A DNA stretch of 64,000 nt from Iningainema tapete BLCC-T55 (GCF_014698965.1 NZ_JACXAE010000134.1:1-64000); one strand, 5' to 3'; shown: positions 36,625 through 45,750, numbered from the stretch's first letter. The notes: generated by a model not told the origin, from the sequence alone. A program made the numbers and translations.

Positions 36625-37755
36625 TCAAGCAATCACAGACTCTAGCCCCCAAATATGCTGCCATTGACCATTGAGTTCAACAACTTTTAAAATAGCCAAA
36701 GCTTTACTGCCCACTGTCCGCCAACTCATACCCTTTTTCTTCTGGCGATGTCCAACAACTAAATCAACACCTTTTTCGACACGACCACTACCAATTGTTG
36801 TCCCAGCAGCGGCACGCCGTTCATAGTTAATAATTTCCGACTGATGTTTTTCTAGATAGCCAATCAGTTCAAGTAACTTCTTCTTGTTTTTAGCAACAAC
36901 TTGATTGCTAAGATATTCAATTGCTTGAGTTGTTTGACCGCGCCACAATCGTGAAAATAAAAATTTCAAGTGTTCTGATTTCTCTTGTTTATTCCTAGCA
37001 ATCATCGACATGAGTTCTCGGAGCTTTTTTCCTAAATGATACCAGTCCAAAATAATCGTTATAGGTTGTGAAAATAAACTCAATAATCTTTGTCGAATCA
37101 CCTTCGCTCCATCAGTAATTGCTACCAGATTTAGTGGAGTGTTTTGCTGCCCATATTCTTGAATTATTTTGGCTTTAACTACCAAAGCTAAGCTCATACT
37201 TTCTTGATCTTCATCCCGTGGTAGAGAAGCAGTAATATACTCAAACTCACCTCTAGATGTTTGCAGAATCACTACATCAGTATTAACTGCTGGAGTCGAT
37301 GTTTTATTTAGCTCTTGACCATCAGTCTTATCTAATTTAATAGTAGATTTTTCGCGTTTTGATTTCTGTGCCTTGACTTGAATAGCATCATCAAATAACA
37401 GAATGGACGGTGAATCAGGTTCGTATATCTCTACATTTTGGTTGACAATTAGTGGCTGTTCAACAGATGCAGAGAGCGTAGATTCCACTCCTCTGACTAG
37501 CTGTTCACTGATATCAGTGGCTTTATTAATGACTATCTGACGACAAGTTTGGTCTGAAAGTAGTTTATCACCTGTTGTTCTGATGATTAAATTCTCCACC
37601 TCTGTGTAACTCAATCGATTGCTATAATAAGCAGTAAACTCGAGAAGTCTATTACTAATATAGCCAGAGGGAAATTGATTAGTTAGCTCAAAATAGTTGA
37701 CATCCAATCCTTGGTACTTATAGCGTTGCAACTCAAATGTAAATTTTCCATGCAA
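36625..37755 (-). CDS. ISKra4-family transposase
   Basis: The 376-aa transposase has the family N-terminus (FELQRYKYQGLDVNYFELT, FPSGYISNRLLEF), a catalytic core with VAITDGAKVIRQRLL and IILDWYHLGKKLRELMS, and the C-terminal GSGRVEKGVDLVVGHRQKKKG. The apparent start is TTG at 37755. It appears full-length and could be active. It is preceded by the small accessory gene 37791-38009 on the same strand. Confidence 0.88.
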   Translation of the reverse strand: MHGKFTFELQRYKYQGLDVNYFELTNQFPSGYISNRLLEFTAYYSNRLSYTEVENLIIRTTGDKLLSDQTCRQIVINKATDISEQLVRGVESTLSASVEQPLIVNQNVEIYEPDSPSILLFDDAIQVKAQKSKREKSTIKLDKTDGQELNKTSTPAVNTDVVILQTSRGEFEYITASLPRDEDQESMSLALVVKAKIIQEYGQQNTPLNLVAITDGAKVIRQRLLSLFSQPITIILDWYHLGKKLRELMSMIARNKQEKSEHLKFLFSRLWRGQTTQAIEYLSNQVVAKNKKKLLELIGYLEKHQSEIINYERRAAAGTTIGSGRVEKGVDLVVGHRQKKKGMSWRTVGSKALAILKVVELNGQWQHIWGLESVIA

Positions 37756-37790
37756 CGTTTTGATATTTACTGGTGTTGTACCATTACATA

Positions 37791-38009
37791 TTATTTGACT
37801 GTTTTTTTTTTCGACTCCGTAAACTGTGCTTGAGCCGCTTCAAGTAACTTTCTCTCAATATCTGGAAGTACAATTTGTTTCCAATTTTCTACGGCTCCTT
37901 CTATTTCATCTAATGTCTCTGAACCTAAGTTCAAGGTATGTGTCATGGTCGTGGTACTTTGTAAGATATTGCCATTATCGTCTCTGATGATCAATTCGAT
38001 AGAAGCCAT
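37791..38009 (-). CDS. Accessory small protein of ISKra4 elements
   Basis: The 72-aa protein (MASIELIIRDDNGNILQST ... LDEIEGAVENWKQIVLPDIER) is of the type found upstream of the transposase in many cyanobacterial ISKra4 elements. It is soluble and helical toward its C-terminus. Its role in transposition is not known to me. It ends about 35 bases before the transposase start. Confidence 0.75.
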   Translation of the reverse strand: MASIELIIRDDNGNILQSTTTMTHTLNLGSETLDEIEGAVENWKQIVLPDIERKLLEAAQAQFTESKKKTVK

Positions 38010-38314
38010 ACTTCTGTTTTGGGGGTAAGGAAGTTGTTAGGGTTTGTTTACACTTAAAAGTATCACAGTTTTAACAGTTTTTTTTACAAACTACTACTTA
38101 CCCAAGAGTGCCTCTGTCTACTTCTTGCTCATCATGCTCATAAACTGATGTGTATTCAATTTGCGCTCCGAAGCGATAGCTTAATGCACCAAAACCTTTA
38201 GTAGTGATGCCTTACTCTACGCTTCACGCACCCAAAGTTGTGCAATTTAAATGACGATTAGCTTACTGATGCCAAAAGTTCCCATCACAGAAAAATTTAC
38301 AGGTGGAAAAAATT

Positions 38315-38908
38315 GAAGCTTTACAAGCCAAGGCAAATAAGACTGATGAACTAGAGCAGCGGGTTGCAGCTTTACAAAGAAAACTCAAGTCAGTTAAACA
38401 ATTAACAGACGCACCACCAATTATCTTGATTAAAGATGAAGGTGCTTACCGCTTTGCTTCTGGTAGTGCTGAACTACCACAGCCAATGAACCAATACATC
38501 TGGACAAAAATCGTTCCGGAAATTGAACTCTACACAAAAGAATACAACATTAATACGGTAGAAATAATCGGTCATACTGATGGTCAAGCTAATGGTAAGG
38601 TGGGAAGCAATCTAGATCAGACTTTAGAAAGTGTAGCTAATAATGGTCTTCCCATCTCTAATCTTAAAGCAGGCTCTAATGCTGATTTAGGATTGATGCG
38701 ATCGCTTGCATTAGTAAGAGTGCTACGTTACATCCAGACAAAAGAGGGTAGGCTACAAGGATTGAAATTTCGCGCATATTCAGCCGCACAGCTACTATTA
38801 CCCAATGGTGAGTTTGCGCCGCCGTCGGTTGCTCGTCAAGAAGATTCCACACGGCGACGCATTGAAATTCGCTTCACGCGCTTGGGAGAAGTGACACAAA
38901 TTAAGTAA
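38315..38908 (+). pseudogene. ZorB/OmpA-like stator protein, 3' part
   Basis: This part is open through the target duplication and reads EALQAKANKTDELEQRVAAL (coiled coil), then an OmpA/MotB-type peptidoglycan-binding domain with FASGSAELPQ, VEIIGHTDGQ and a C-terminal RRRIEIRFTRLGE. A GTG at 38303, inside the insertion-sequence end, could start a 201-aa product without a membrane anchor. It would have linked the ZorA-like channel to the cell wall. Confidence 0.75.
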
Positions 38909-38964
38909 ATACGTAACTCTTTTAGTCCGTTAAAAGGGACTTGAGCTATTAGCCCTTACATAAG

Positions 38965-40251
38965 TCAAGGCGTATTCAAAGCAGTGAAGTTATTATTAAT
39001 TAAAACAGCGATCGCCCGCGCATATTGAGGATCGTTCCGAGTACCAACTAATGTAGGATTTGCCGCCAGTTGCTGAATTTGTGCCCGTGTTAAATCTATT
39101 TTGACATCAGGCTTAATTCCTTTATGGTTAATATCCGTTCCATTTGGTGTGAAGTAACGCTCAATTGTTACTGCTAAACCGGAACCATCTGGGAGTTTAT
39201 GCAGCAACTGAACTAAGCCCTTTCCAAAAGTTTGACTGCCAACAATTACTGCTCTTTTATTATCTTTAAGAGCGCCTGTGAGAATTTCACTTGCACTTGC
39301 CGAATTACCATCAACTAGAACTACCAAAGGTTTTTCAGTCATTGCTGTTTTATTAGCTTTGATTTCATCGCGGGTGCCTTTGCGGTTTTCTGTACGGACT
39401 ATTGCACCATTATCCAACCACATTCGTGCAATTTCCACACTAGAACTTACCAACCCGCCGCCATTTCCGCGTAAATCTAACACAAACCCATCTACTTGTT
39501 TAGTTTTCAGATTCTGGATTGCCCGACGCATTTGCTGGGGTGCAGTAGCACTGAATTCTGCTAAGCGAATATAACCAACACGCCTAGAGCCTTCTTGCTT
39601 GAAGGTGTAACTTACCTTTGGTACTTCTATATTCCCGCGTGTGATTTTCACATTAAAGCTTCTCTTGCCCAGACGCTCTATTTTCAGAGTAACTGGTGTA
39701 CCTAGCTTGCCACGAATCAATTTGGAAGCATCTTCTACTTTCAATCCTTGAGTTGGTTTACCGTCAATTGCCAAAATCTTATCTCCAGCTTTAATGCCTG
39801 CTTTGAGTGCTGGAGAATTTTCTATTGCTTCGGCGACAACTAGTTGGTTGGTTTTGGGATTTTGTTGTATCTGAATACCAATTCCAGATAATTGCCCAAT
39901 GATTGATTGTTCTGTCAGAGCTTGATATTGTTTGGGTTCCAAAAATCTAGTGTAAGGATCTCCCAGCTGTTTGAGCGCTTCTTGAATAGCGGCGTAAGCT
40001 TGTTCTTTAGAGGTGTAGTTTTGGTTCAATAGGCTTTGTCGAGTTGCTTGCCAGTCAACATAGTTAAATGTGCCATCCACATATTCACTGTTGACAAGTT
40101 GCCATACTTGATCTACCAAAACTTTAGGGCTATCCTTTAACTCGGCACGAACGGAACGACACCCAACCGGACTCAAAGTAGCTGTCGTGGCGATCGCCCC
40201 ACTGATGAAGGCTACTTGGAGCAGTGAGAAGCTTTTGGAGAATTGGTGCAT
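38965..40251 (-). CDS. Carboxyl-terminal processing protease (S41 family)
   Basis: The 428-aa secreted serine protease has a signal peptide, a PDZ domain (GIGIQIQQNPKTNQLVVAEA) and an S41 catalytic domain with the nucleophile in GNSASASEILTGALKDN and the lysine in GSQTFGKGLVQL. C-terminal proteases cut the C-terminal tail of lumenal and periplasmic proteins; CtpA matures D1. This one begins the mature part with SPKVLVDQVWQLVNSEYVDGTFN and looks more like CtpB/CtpC than CtpA. A paralogue is at 56133-57431. Confidence 0.93.
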   Translation of the reverse strand: MHQFSKSFSLLQVAFISGAIATTATLSPVGCRSVRAELKDSPKVLVDQVWQLVNSEYVDGTFNYVDWQATRQSLLNQNYTSKEQAYAAIQEALKQLGDPYTRFLEPKQYQALTEQSIIGQLSGIGIQIQQNPKTNQLVVAEAIENSPALKAGIKAGDKILAIDGKPTQGLKVEDASKLIRGKLGTPVTLKIERLGKRSFNVKITRGNIEVPKVSYTFKQEGSRRVGYIRLAEFSATAPQQMRRAIQNLKTKQVDGFVLDLRGNGGGLVSSSVEIARMWLDNGAIVRTENRKGTRDEIKANKTAMTEKPLVVLVDGNSASASEILTGALKDNKRAVIVGSQTFGKGLVQLLHKLPDGSGLAVTIERYFTPNGTDINHKGIKPDVKIDLTRAQIQQLAANPTLVGTRNDPQYARAIAVLINNNFTALNTP

Positions 40252-40507
40252 TATTGTTGATCGCTCCTGTAGTTGGATTGCTAAGATTTTGTGATTGTAA
40301 GCGCGATGGTATTTAATATATACGTACTTAATTATTATGAACCCGTAATAAATCTTTAATTTTATGTTTAGTTTTTGACCCTATGGGATGATTTTAGATG
40401 AAAAAACTAGTTTTTACAAGAATTCTATTTACTGGAGTAAACTGGCTTTCAAGATCATGCAAATATTACACTATCAAGCTTGAACAGGGTCTTGGGCAGC
40501 ACGGACA

Positions 40508-42877
40508 ATGGAACACTGGCAATTTCTGATACAGCAACAGGGCGATCGCATTTGGCGTCCTTTGGAATCGCCAACTCTGGAAATCGAATCCGGGATATAC
40601 AGAGTAGTGGCTCGGTTTAATCGCGCTAACACCGATGTGGAAGTGCGGGTAACCCATTCCTCAAAAGAGGAATCTCCACCAAAACGGCGAGTATATTCGC
40701 GCTCTCGGCGCACAAACTCGGAAGGTTTAATGGCGGTGATTCCCTTTACCCATCTAAATCCAGGAATTTGGGAACTGCGATGTTCGGGTGATTTGATGTC
40801 AGATATGCTTGGTAAATCCTGGCAATACACAATTTATTTACAAGTTTTGCCTCATAAACAACAAGAGCAGTTTGTTAGCAGCAAGACAGAAGCCTTAAGC
40901 ATAAAATCTCCCTCCCATTCCCCCACTCACAAACTCCCCCACAGCCCCCAACCCCAAAGGGGATCCCTTGCCCCCACTCACAAACTCACAAACTCCCCTA
41001 CTTCTTTTGACGAACCCGCATCCCCAGTTTGGCTGAAAGCAGAGACAGCAGAGCAGATTTTAAAAAACTTAGTGGAGATAGCATTGCCAAGCGCTCAAAC
41101 GCCACTGACAGATGAAACAACAGTAGACGATACACAAGTAGCCCTGCCCGATTTACCACTACTGTTAACTTTAGATCAACAAACTTATATTGCTCATTGG
41201 GGAGAGACTCTTACTGTTAATGGGCATGTGGAATTAAAACAAACTTCTTTAAATATTAGTGACAAATTAGAAATTGGTGAGGGTGAACTACAAATAGAAC
41301 TGCGTTCACCTCAAACATCACAAATAATTACCCAAACTCGACAAGCAATAGGAGAAAAGTCACTGCCATTTAAAATCAAATGCTCTTTAGAGATTCCCAG
41401 TGAATGTGAGTCTAAGTTGATTTTGGCAGACATTAGTCTATATAGTAAAGTTGCTTTTTCAAATGATGTAATACTCTTAGCCAGCCAATCCTTCACAATT
41501 ACAGCTTCGGTAACACAATTACTGGCTATCAGTTTAGCAAAAACGACTCACGAACCAAGTGCAGTAGATAACCTACCACAATTAGACGCAGCCGTATCGC
41601 CATCAGTACCCTTAGATTTAGAACTATTTAATCTGGTAAAAACAGCAAAAACATACCCATCTTTGCTGATGAAGCGATCGCCAAAAAAATCTCTACCACC
41701 GCAACTTATATCCAGAACAGATCGTCAATTAGCAACTTCCCCACCTGAACTACCAACACTTCCAGGGCAAAAAACTCAGACACTCTTCGCTGCTAGTGTC
41801 GTTGCGCAATTAAAAAAACTGGGGAATTTAGACAAGAATAATGTCATCAATACTAGCAAATTATTGCCCATAGAAGCGAATCTTCCGTACTTAAAAAGAA
41901 TCAAAGCTTTGGCAAGTGATATACAAAAAGTACAAAGTGATGTATCACTATCCACTCCTGTTATTCAAAACCCAGAGGAATTAGAACACAAAGACATAAA
42001 TGAAGCGGATGAAGAAACATCTGCTGAAATAGTAGTATATAATCCACAATTTCAAAACAAATCAGATTTAGTTGCGCCTAGCGATCAAATTATAGACACA
42101 ACCAACCCTCAAATATCACCCTTATTAAGAAAATGGGTACACAGCCAAGGATACTCCTTATCTCAACCCATCACTTTGCTATACCAAGACGATGATGAAG
42201 AAGACAAAAATATCATCTTATACGGAGATGATAAAAATAAAACTTATACTTTAAACACTGAAGAAAAAGAAGATCAGCAAGAATACTCCCTCACTCACAA
42301 ACTCCCCCACTCACAAACTCCCCCACTCCTCCACTCACAAACTCCCCCACTCCCCCACAGCCCCCACTCCCCCACTCCTCCTCGGAGCGGACAAGAAGTT
42401 GTATTAGATGATACATGTATTGAAACTGAAGCTTTGAAAAAAGGCACATCTGATAATACTTTGACAGCATCAAAGTCCGAAATTTCTTCACAATTAATAG
42501 TTCTGAGAAACACAGAACCTTTACCAGTACCACAACTACATCTACATGATGGCGAACTAATTTCTGGAAACTCAGTTAGACTGATTGTCAAAATAACTGA
42601 GCAATGCCCTCAAGTTGCTGTAAAGTTATGGGTTGAGGACTGCCAAACTCGTTGGTTGCTTGATGGTCCCCGTCTGTTAAGATTGCTACCTAACTCTTTT
42701 GGTGGATGGGAAGTTATGTCCCAGATCAACGTTCCATTTGGCTGCTTAAAAATTAGGATAGAAGCTATTGCTGTAGATATGGCGACTCAGCAAGAAAGCC
42801 ACAAAGTCACCGTAGTTAGAAACGTGGTTCCGCCAAACTTACCAACTTTACAGCTAAATGAATTATTGGGTATATGA
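40508..42877 (+). CDS. Large cyanobacterial hypothetical protein with repeat-derived Pro-rich inserts
   Basis: The 789-aa protein has no recognised domain. The N-terminus (MEHWQFLIQQQGDRIWRPLE, YRVVARFNRANTDVEVRVTH) and the C-terminus (VPQLHLHDGELISGNSVRLI ... ILEDC-like beta segments, WLLDGPRLLRLLPNSFGGWEV) look ordered and beta-rich. The middle is low-complexity. Two segments, near residues 137-168 and 597-627, encode LPHSPxPP-type peptides from tandem CTCCCCCACTCACAAA repeats. It is not clearly an operon with its neighbours. Confidence 0.65.
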   Translation: MEHWQFLIQQQGDRIWRPLESPTLEIESGIYRVVARFNRANTDVEVRVTHSSKEESPPKRRVYSRSRRTNSEGLMAVIPFTHLNPGIWELRCSGDLMSDMLGKSWQYTIYLQVLPHKQQEQFVSSKTEALSIKSPSHSPTHKLPHSPQPQRGSLAPTHKLTNSPTSFDEPASPVWLKAETAEQILKNLVEIALPSAQTPLTDETTVDDTQVALPDLPLLLTLDQQTYIAHWGETLTVNGHVELKQTSLNISDKLEIGEGELQIELRSPQTSQIITQTRQAIGEKSLPFKIKCSLEIPSECESKLILADISLYSKVAFSNDVILLASQSFTITASVTQLLAISLAKTTHEPSAVDNLPQLDAAVSPSVPLDLELFNLVKTAKTYPSLLMKRSPKKSLPPQLISRTDRQLATSPPELPTLPGQKTQTLFAASVVAQLKKLGNLDKNNVINTSKLLPIEANLPYLKRIKALASDIQKVQSDVSLSTPVIQNPEELEHKDINEADEETSAEIVVYNPQFQNKSDLVAPSDQIIDTTNPQISPLLRKWVHSQGYSLSQPITLLYQDDDEEDKNIILYGDDKNKTYTLNTEEKEDQQEYSLTHKLPHSQTPPLLHSQTPPLPHSPHSPTPPRSGQEVVLDDTCIETEALKKGTSDNTLTASKSEISSQLIVLRNTEPLPVPQLHLHDGELISGNSVRLIVKITEQCPQVAVKLWVEDCQTRWLLDGPRLLRLLPNSFGGWEVMSQINVPFGCLKIRIEAIAVDMATQQESHKVTVVRNVVPPNLPTLQLNELLGI
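40912..41005. repeat. Tandem CCCCCACTCACAAACTC-type repeats within a gene
   Basis: Units such as CCCCCACTCACAAACT recur at 40920-41005, keeping the reading frame of the 789-aa gene. Copies of the same repeat are at 42288-42385. Confidence 0.75.
42288..42385. repeat. Second block of CCCCCACTCACAAACTC-type repeats within the same gene
   Basis: CTCACAAACTCCCCCACT units are repeated about four times, then grade into CCCCCACTCCT, ending near CTCGGAGCGG. They expand the linker of the same 789-aa protein. Confidence 0.75.
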
Positions 42878-42885
42878 TAACCCGG

Positions 42886-42914
42886 TACAGACGCTGCGGC
42901 GGAGCGTCTCTAGT
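42886..42914. repeat. Degraded 'GTAGAGACG' hairpin repeat
   Basis: GTACAGACGCTGC ... GCGGAGCGTCTCTAG lies just after the stop of the 789-aa gene and may aid transcription termination. Confidence 0.55.
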
Positions 42915-43002
42915 GTTAAAAATCTTGATAATTTGAAAAATTAGGCAAAAATTGCAGTAAGCTCATTTTGAATTGTCCTGTGGTTTAATAGGAATATTTA
43001 CT

Positions 43003-43158
43003 ATGGCAACATCATTTTTGCCTTTCCTCTTCGTACCTCTTACTGCTTATGCAGCTTCATTTGTGCCTTCTTTGTTAGTACCCCTAACTGGTTTAGTTAT
43101 TCCTGCTGTAACATTCGCGTTTATGTTGTTGTACATTGAGCGTGATGAGATCGGCTAA
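43003..43158 (+). CDS. psaI: Photosystem I reaction centre subunit VIII (PsaI)
   Basis: The 51-aa single-helix protein MATSFLPFLFVPLTAYAASF ... VIPAVTFAFMLLYIERDE has the conserved C-terminal LYIERDE of PsaI. ATG 43003 is preferred to an ATG 30 bases upstream because MAT(S/A)FLP is the family N-terminus. PsaI helps assemble PsaL and PSI trimers. It converges on the psbEFLJ operon across a shared terminator. Confidence 0.92.
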   Translation: MATSFLPFLFVPLTAYAASFVPSLLVPLTGLVIPAVTFAFMLLYIERDEIG

Positions 43159-43207
43159 TAGCTAATTGTGAATAGAAAAAATTGACTATTAGCAATTAGT
43201 GGGAAAC

Positions 43208-43242
43208 AAGAAGCCCGGTTTCTTTAAGAAACCGGGCTTCTT
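43208..43242. terminator. Bidirectional terminator between psaI and psbJ
   Basis: A nearly perfect 17-bp inverted repeat (AAGAAGCCCGGTTTCTT and its complement) flanked by A- and T-runs can terminate both convergent transcripts. It lies in the spacer between the psaI and psbJ stops. Confidence 0.85.
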
Positions 43243-43265
43243 TAGCTACTCAGTCTAAGTCCATG

Positions 43266-43385
43266 TTAGATGGAAGAACCAAGTCCAGCATAAGCTCCAT
43301 AAAAGAAAATACCTAAAACGGTAATTACGCCTAAACCTGCGATTGTTGCTACAATCCACAGAGGAATTCTGCCACTTCCAGACAC
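43266..43385 (-). CDS. psbJ: Photosystem II protein PsbJ
   Basis: The 39-aa protein reads [19 protein letters not shown] ... [13 protein letters not shown], the classic PsbJ sequence with one helix. The start is GTG at 43385, preceded by AGAGGAGATAAAACT, which has a strong GAGGAG ribosome-binding site. PsbJ affects QB-side electron flow in PSII. It is the last gene of psbEFLJ. Confidence 0.95.
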   Translation of the reverse strand: MSGSGRIPLWIVATIAGLGVITVLGIFFYGAYAGLGSSI

Positions 43386-43455
43386 AGTTTTATCTCCTCT
43401 TTTAACCAAAAATTAACAAGTTAGATTCAATCCACAGCCTTTGCTGTTGTTCCAG

Positions 43456-43575
43456 TTAGTTAAAGAAGTAACTGGAAAACAGAATACCCAATACAAAAAC
43501 TAGAAGTAGTCCTAAGTAGAGCGAAGTGCGGTTAAGTTCAACCGGCTGATTATTAGGATTAGTGTTTCTTTCCAT
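43456..43575 (-). CDS. psbL: Photosystem II protein PsbL
   Basis: The 39-aa protein [20 protein letters not shown] ... [12 protein letters not shown] is a canonical PsbL, a single-helix subunit near QA at the PSII dimer interface. It lies between psbF and psbJ. Confidence 0.96.
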   Translation of the reverse strand: MERNTNPNNQPVELNRTSLYLGLLLVFVLGILFSSYFFN

Positions 43576-43584
43576 GATTTTCTC

Positions 43585-43722
43585 TTAGCGTTGAATAAAC
43601 TGCATTGAGGCGATCGCGCCTAAAAAGAATACAGTTGGTACAGCTAGAGTGTGAACTGCAAGCCATCTAACTGTAAAAATCGGATAGGAGACGGGTTGGT
43701 TGATGTTATTGCCACTAGTCAT
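43585..43722 (-). CDS. psbF: Cytochrome b559 beta subunit (PsbF)
   Basis: The 45-aa protein has the sequence [20 protein letters not shown] followed by [14 protein letters not shown]. The histidine of RWLAVHTLA ligates the heme shared with PsbE. It follows psbE by 9 bases. Confidence 0.96.
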   Translation of the reverse strand: MTSGNNINQPVSYPIFTVRWLAVHTLAVPTVFFLGAIASMQFIQR

Positions 43723-43731
43723 GATGTCAAA

Positions 43732-43983
43732 TTAATTTTGTTTACTAAATTCGCCAACTTGTTCTTTTGCTTGATAACGGTTGTTTACGATGGGCAATTC
43801 TTGCCGTGTTTGAGTGTAGTACTCATTAGGGCGAGGTGTGCCAAACACATCGTATGCCAAGCCAGTACTAACAAACAACCAACCAGCAATAAATAATGCT
43901 GGGATGGTGATGCTGTGAATCACCCAGTAACGAATGCTGGTAATAATGTCCCCAAATGGACGTTCTCCGGTGGTACCTGACAC
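43732..43983 (-). CDS. psbE: Cytochrome b559 alpha subunit (PsbE)
   Basis: The 83-aa protein has [20 protein letters not shown], where the histidine near residue 23 is the heme ligand, then one helix and the lumenal [14 protein letters not shown]. The start is GTG at 43983. It leads the psbEFLJ operon, downstream of ycf48 and rubA on the same strand. Confidence 0.97.
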   Translation of the reverse strand: MSGTTGERPFGDIITSIRYWVIHSITIPALFIAGWLFVSTGLAYDVFGTPRPNEYYTQTRQELPIVNNRYQAKEQVGEFSKQN

Positions 43984-44107
43984 AATTTTGCTCCCTTCAC
44001 AACAATTGCTATTGAGTTTATTATCCTACAAACTTTAGAAAGAGTTACAAGTTGCAACGCTTTTCTCATAAATAGGAATTAATACCTAATCATAGTATTT
44101 ACTGACA

Positions 44108-45130
44108 CTAAGCTGCCTCTGGCTGAGAAGCTGCTTCAACAGTAGGTTGATATTTCAGCAAAATACCATGATCGCCGATAATAAATCCCTTGTCTTGGTT
44201 GAGAAAAACAATCTTGTAGAAATTAGCCGGAACGGCTTCCACATCACGGTCTTTTTCCCAAGTTTTACCACCATCACCACTACGGAGCAAGTTACCACTA
44301 CCGCCACCGAGCCAAACTTCCTCTGGTGTACGATAAGCCATATCAAGCAAGCCCCAACTGGTAGCAAATTCTGGAAATTCAGCTTTTTGCCACTCTTCTG
44401 GTTTAGCAGGATCACTAAACTGTATTTGACCGCCTCGTGCTAACATCCACATTTGTCCTGCTCCTGTAAATCCCATATTTTCTACACGGCGCGAACTATT
44501 GCGGTTATGAGGAACCCAAGCATTTTGTCCCGGTTCCCATGTAGAGTAGAAATTACCTTTAGCAGAAACGGCAACATATTTACCATCACTGGAACGTTTC
44601 AAGTTACGAACCACACCAACGGCTTGTTCTACCTGTGCTTTCCAGTTTTTACCACCATCTGTAGTTTTGTAAATTGCGCCCACATCTGTCGCCATCTCGG
44701 CGGAATTTTTTCCTAGCGCTACAATGCTAATAGGGTTTCCGGGTAGCTTTTCACTCAAGAGAACACGAGTCCAAGAATGACCTTCATCATTACTTAGCAA
44801 CATTAAAGAAGGTTCCCCGACTATCCACCCTTGTTTACCGACAAAACTAATTGAGTTAAAGCGGTATTTTTGCTCATTTAATCCCAGTTCAACAGGTTTC
44901 CAAGTTGCGCCACCATCTTGAGTTTCCAAAAGGGTGGAGTTGCTGCCTACTATGTAGCCATGTTTGGGGTCATCAGTAAAGGAAATATCGAACAATTTTG
45001 CGTCTGTGGGCAGAGAAATCACTTCCCAAGGGTTAGAGCTTGTGGAAGGAACATTGCTACAACCGAAGCAGATTAAGGCGATCGCCAATAAGGCAAATAT
45101 TCTTTGCCAAATTCTCAAACTTGAAAACAT
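44108..45130 (-). CDS. ycf48: Photosystem II assembly factor Ycf48/Hcf136
   Basis: The 340-aa lipoprotein (lipobox LICFGC) folds as a propeller of BNR-type blades (TQDGGATWKPVEL, SNDEGHSWTRV, TTDGGKNWKAQV, SGDGGKTWEKD). It binds newly made pre-D1 and chlorophyll-binding intermediates in the lumen during PSII assembly and repair. It lies between rubA and psbE, the standard cyanobacterial cluster. Confidence 0.96.
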   Translation of the reverse strand: MFSSLRIWQRIFALLAIALICFGCSNVPSTSSNPWEVISLPTDAKLFDISFTDDPKHGYIVGSNSTLLETQDGGATWKPVELGLNEQKYRFNSISFVGKQGWIVGEPSLMLLSNDEGHSWTRVLLSEKLPGNPISIVALGKNSAEMATDVGAIYKTTDGGKNWKAQVEQAVGVVRNLKRSSDGKYVAVSAKGNFYSTWEPGQNAWVPHNRNSSRRVENMGFTGAGQMWMLARGGQIQFSDPAKPEEWQKAEFPEFATSWGLLDMAYRTPEEVWLGGGSGNLLRSGDGGKTWEKDRDVEAVPANFYKIVFLNQDKGFIIGDHGILLKYQPTVEAASQPEAA

Positions 45131-45220
45131 TTGTGGCTATTAGTTTTTTTGTGAATTTGTGTAAGGTTTGTAAAATACCTTGAGGGCATCCACTGAGGAG
45201 CGGTGCTGGGAAGGTAAGTA

Positions 45221-45556
45221 TCATCGTAAGCCGTAAAGACTCATAAAAAACAAGAAAGCAAGAGCCAAAGCACCAAAAATGAGGATATTTTTCTGTCCTG
45301 GTGTCATTTTGTTTACACCAAGACCATATCCGAGATTTTCTTGGAAGCCGGAAGCTGTACCTTCAGGACCAATGTTTGTAAAAGCGTTCTTTTTGGCACC
45401 ACACACAGGGCAGCGCCAAATTAATGGCAGTTCTGCAAAAGGTGTACCTGGGACAATGTCACTCTTGCTGTCTCCCTTAGAGGGTTCATAAACGTAACCA
45501 CACGCACGGCACTCGTGACGGTCTAATACATTTGTATCAACAGCTTGTTCGCTCAT
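45221..45556 (-). CDS. rubA: Membrane-anchored rubredoxin RubA
   Basis: The 111-aa protein has the two iron-binding CxxC motifs (CRACGYVYEP and CPVCGAKKN) and a C-terminal transmembrane helix (ILIFGALALAFLFFMSLYG). RubA is needed for PSII (and possibly PSI) assembly. It is the first gene of rubA-ycf48-psbEFLJ. Confidence 0.95.
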   Translation of the reverse strand: MSEQAVDTNVLDRHECRACGYVYEPSKGDSKSDIVPGTPFAELPLIWRCPVCGAKKNAFTNIGPEGTASGFQENLGYGLGVNKMTPGQKNILIFGALALAFLFFMSLYGLR

Positions 45557-45750
45557 GGTAGCATCGGTAAGAGGCGAATCTTAAATATACGTTAAAAATT
45601 ATGACACACCTGTTAGTTCTTTCTATCAAAAGCAAAAACGAATCAAATCATCTCTGGCTTTGTTTTTAAGGATTTAAAAAAGCCAAAACGATATAATAAT
45701 GTAAAAGAACGTAACAGAGTTATTTCCACCACAAGCGGTAGTTATTTATT

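Larger units (their letters stand above)
36603..38306. mobile_element. ISKra4-family insertion sequence
   Basis: The 1.7-kb element has perfect 21-bp terminal inverted repeats at 36603-36623 and 38286-38306 (outer end CCACCTGTAAATTTT). It has an 8-bp direct target duplication AAAAAATT (36595-36602 and 38307-38314). It carries two reverse-strand genes. It interrupts the ZorB-like gene, and its removal restores the reading frame. Confidence 0.9.

Noticed and set aside
38303-38908. An independent OmpA-like gene starting at GTG 38303
   Set aside because: That GTG lies in the ISKra4 terminal repeat; the natural gene begins at 36393 and lacks its membrane helix here only because of the insertion.
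40912-42385. Tandem repeats considered as a CRISPR array
   Set aside because: Units are contiguous and in frame, with no unique spacers.
45691-45697. Full promoter call for ndhCKJ
   Set aside because: TATAAT is clear but no -35 hexamer at 16-18 bases was found, so it was mentioned only in passing.
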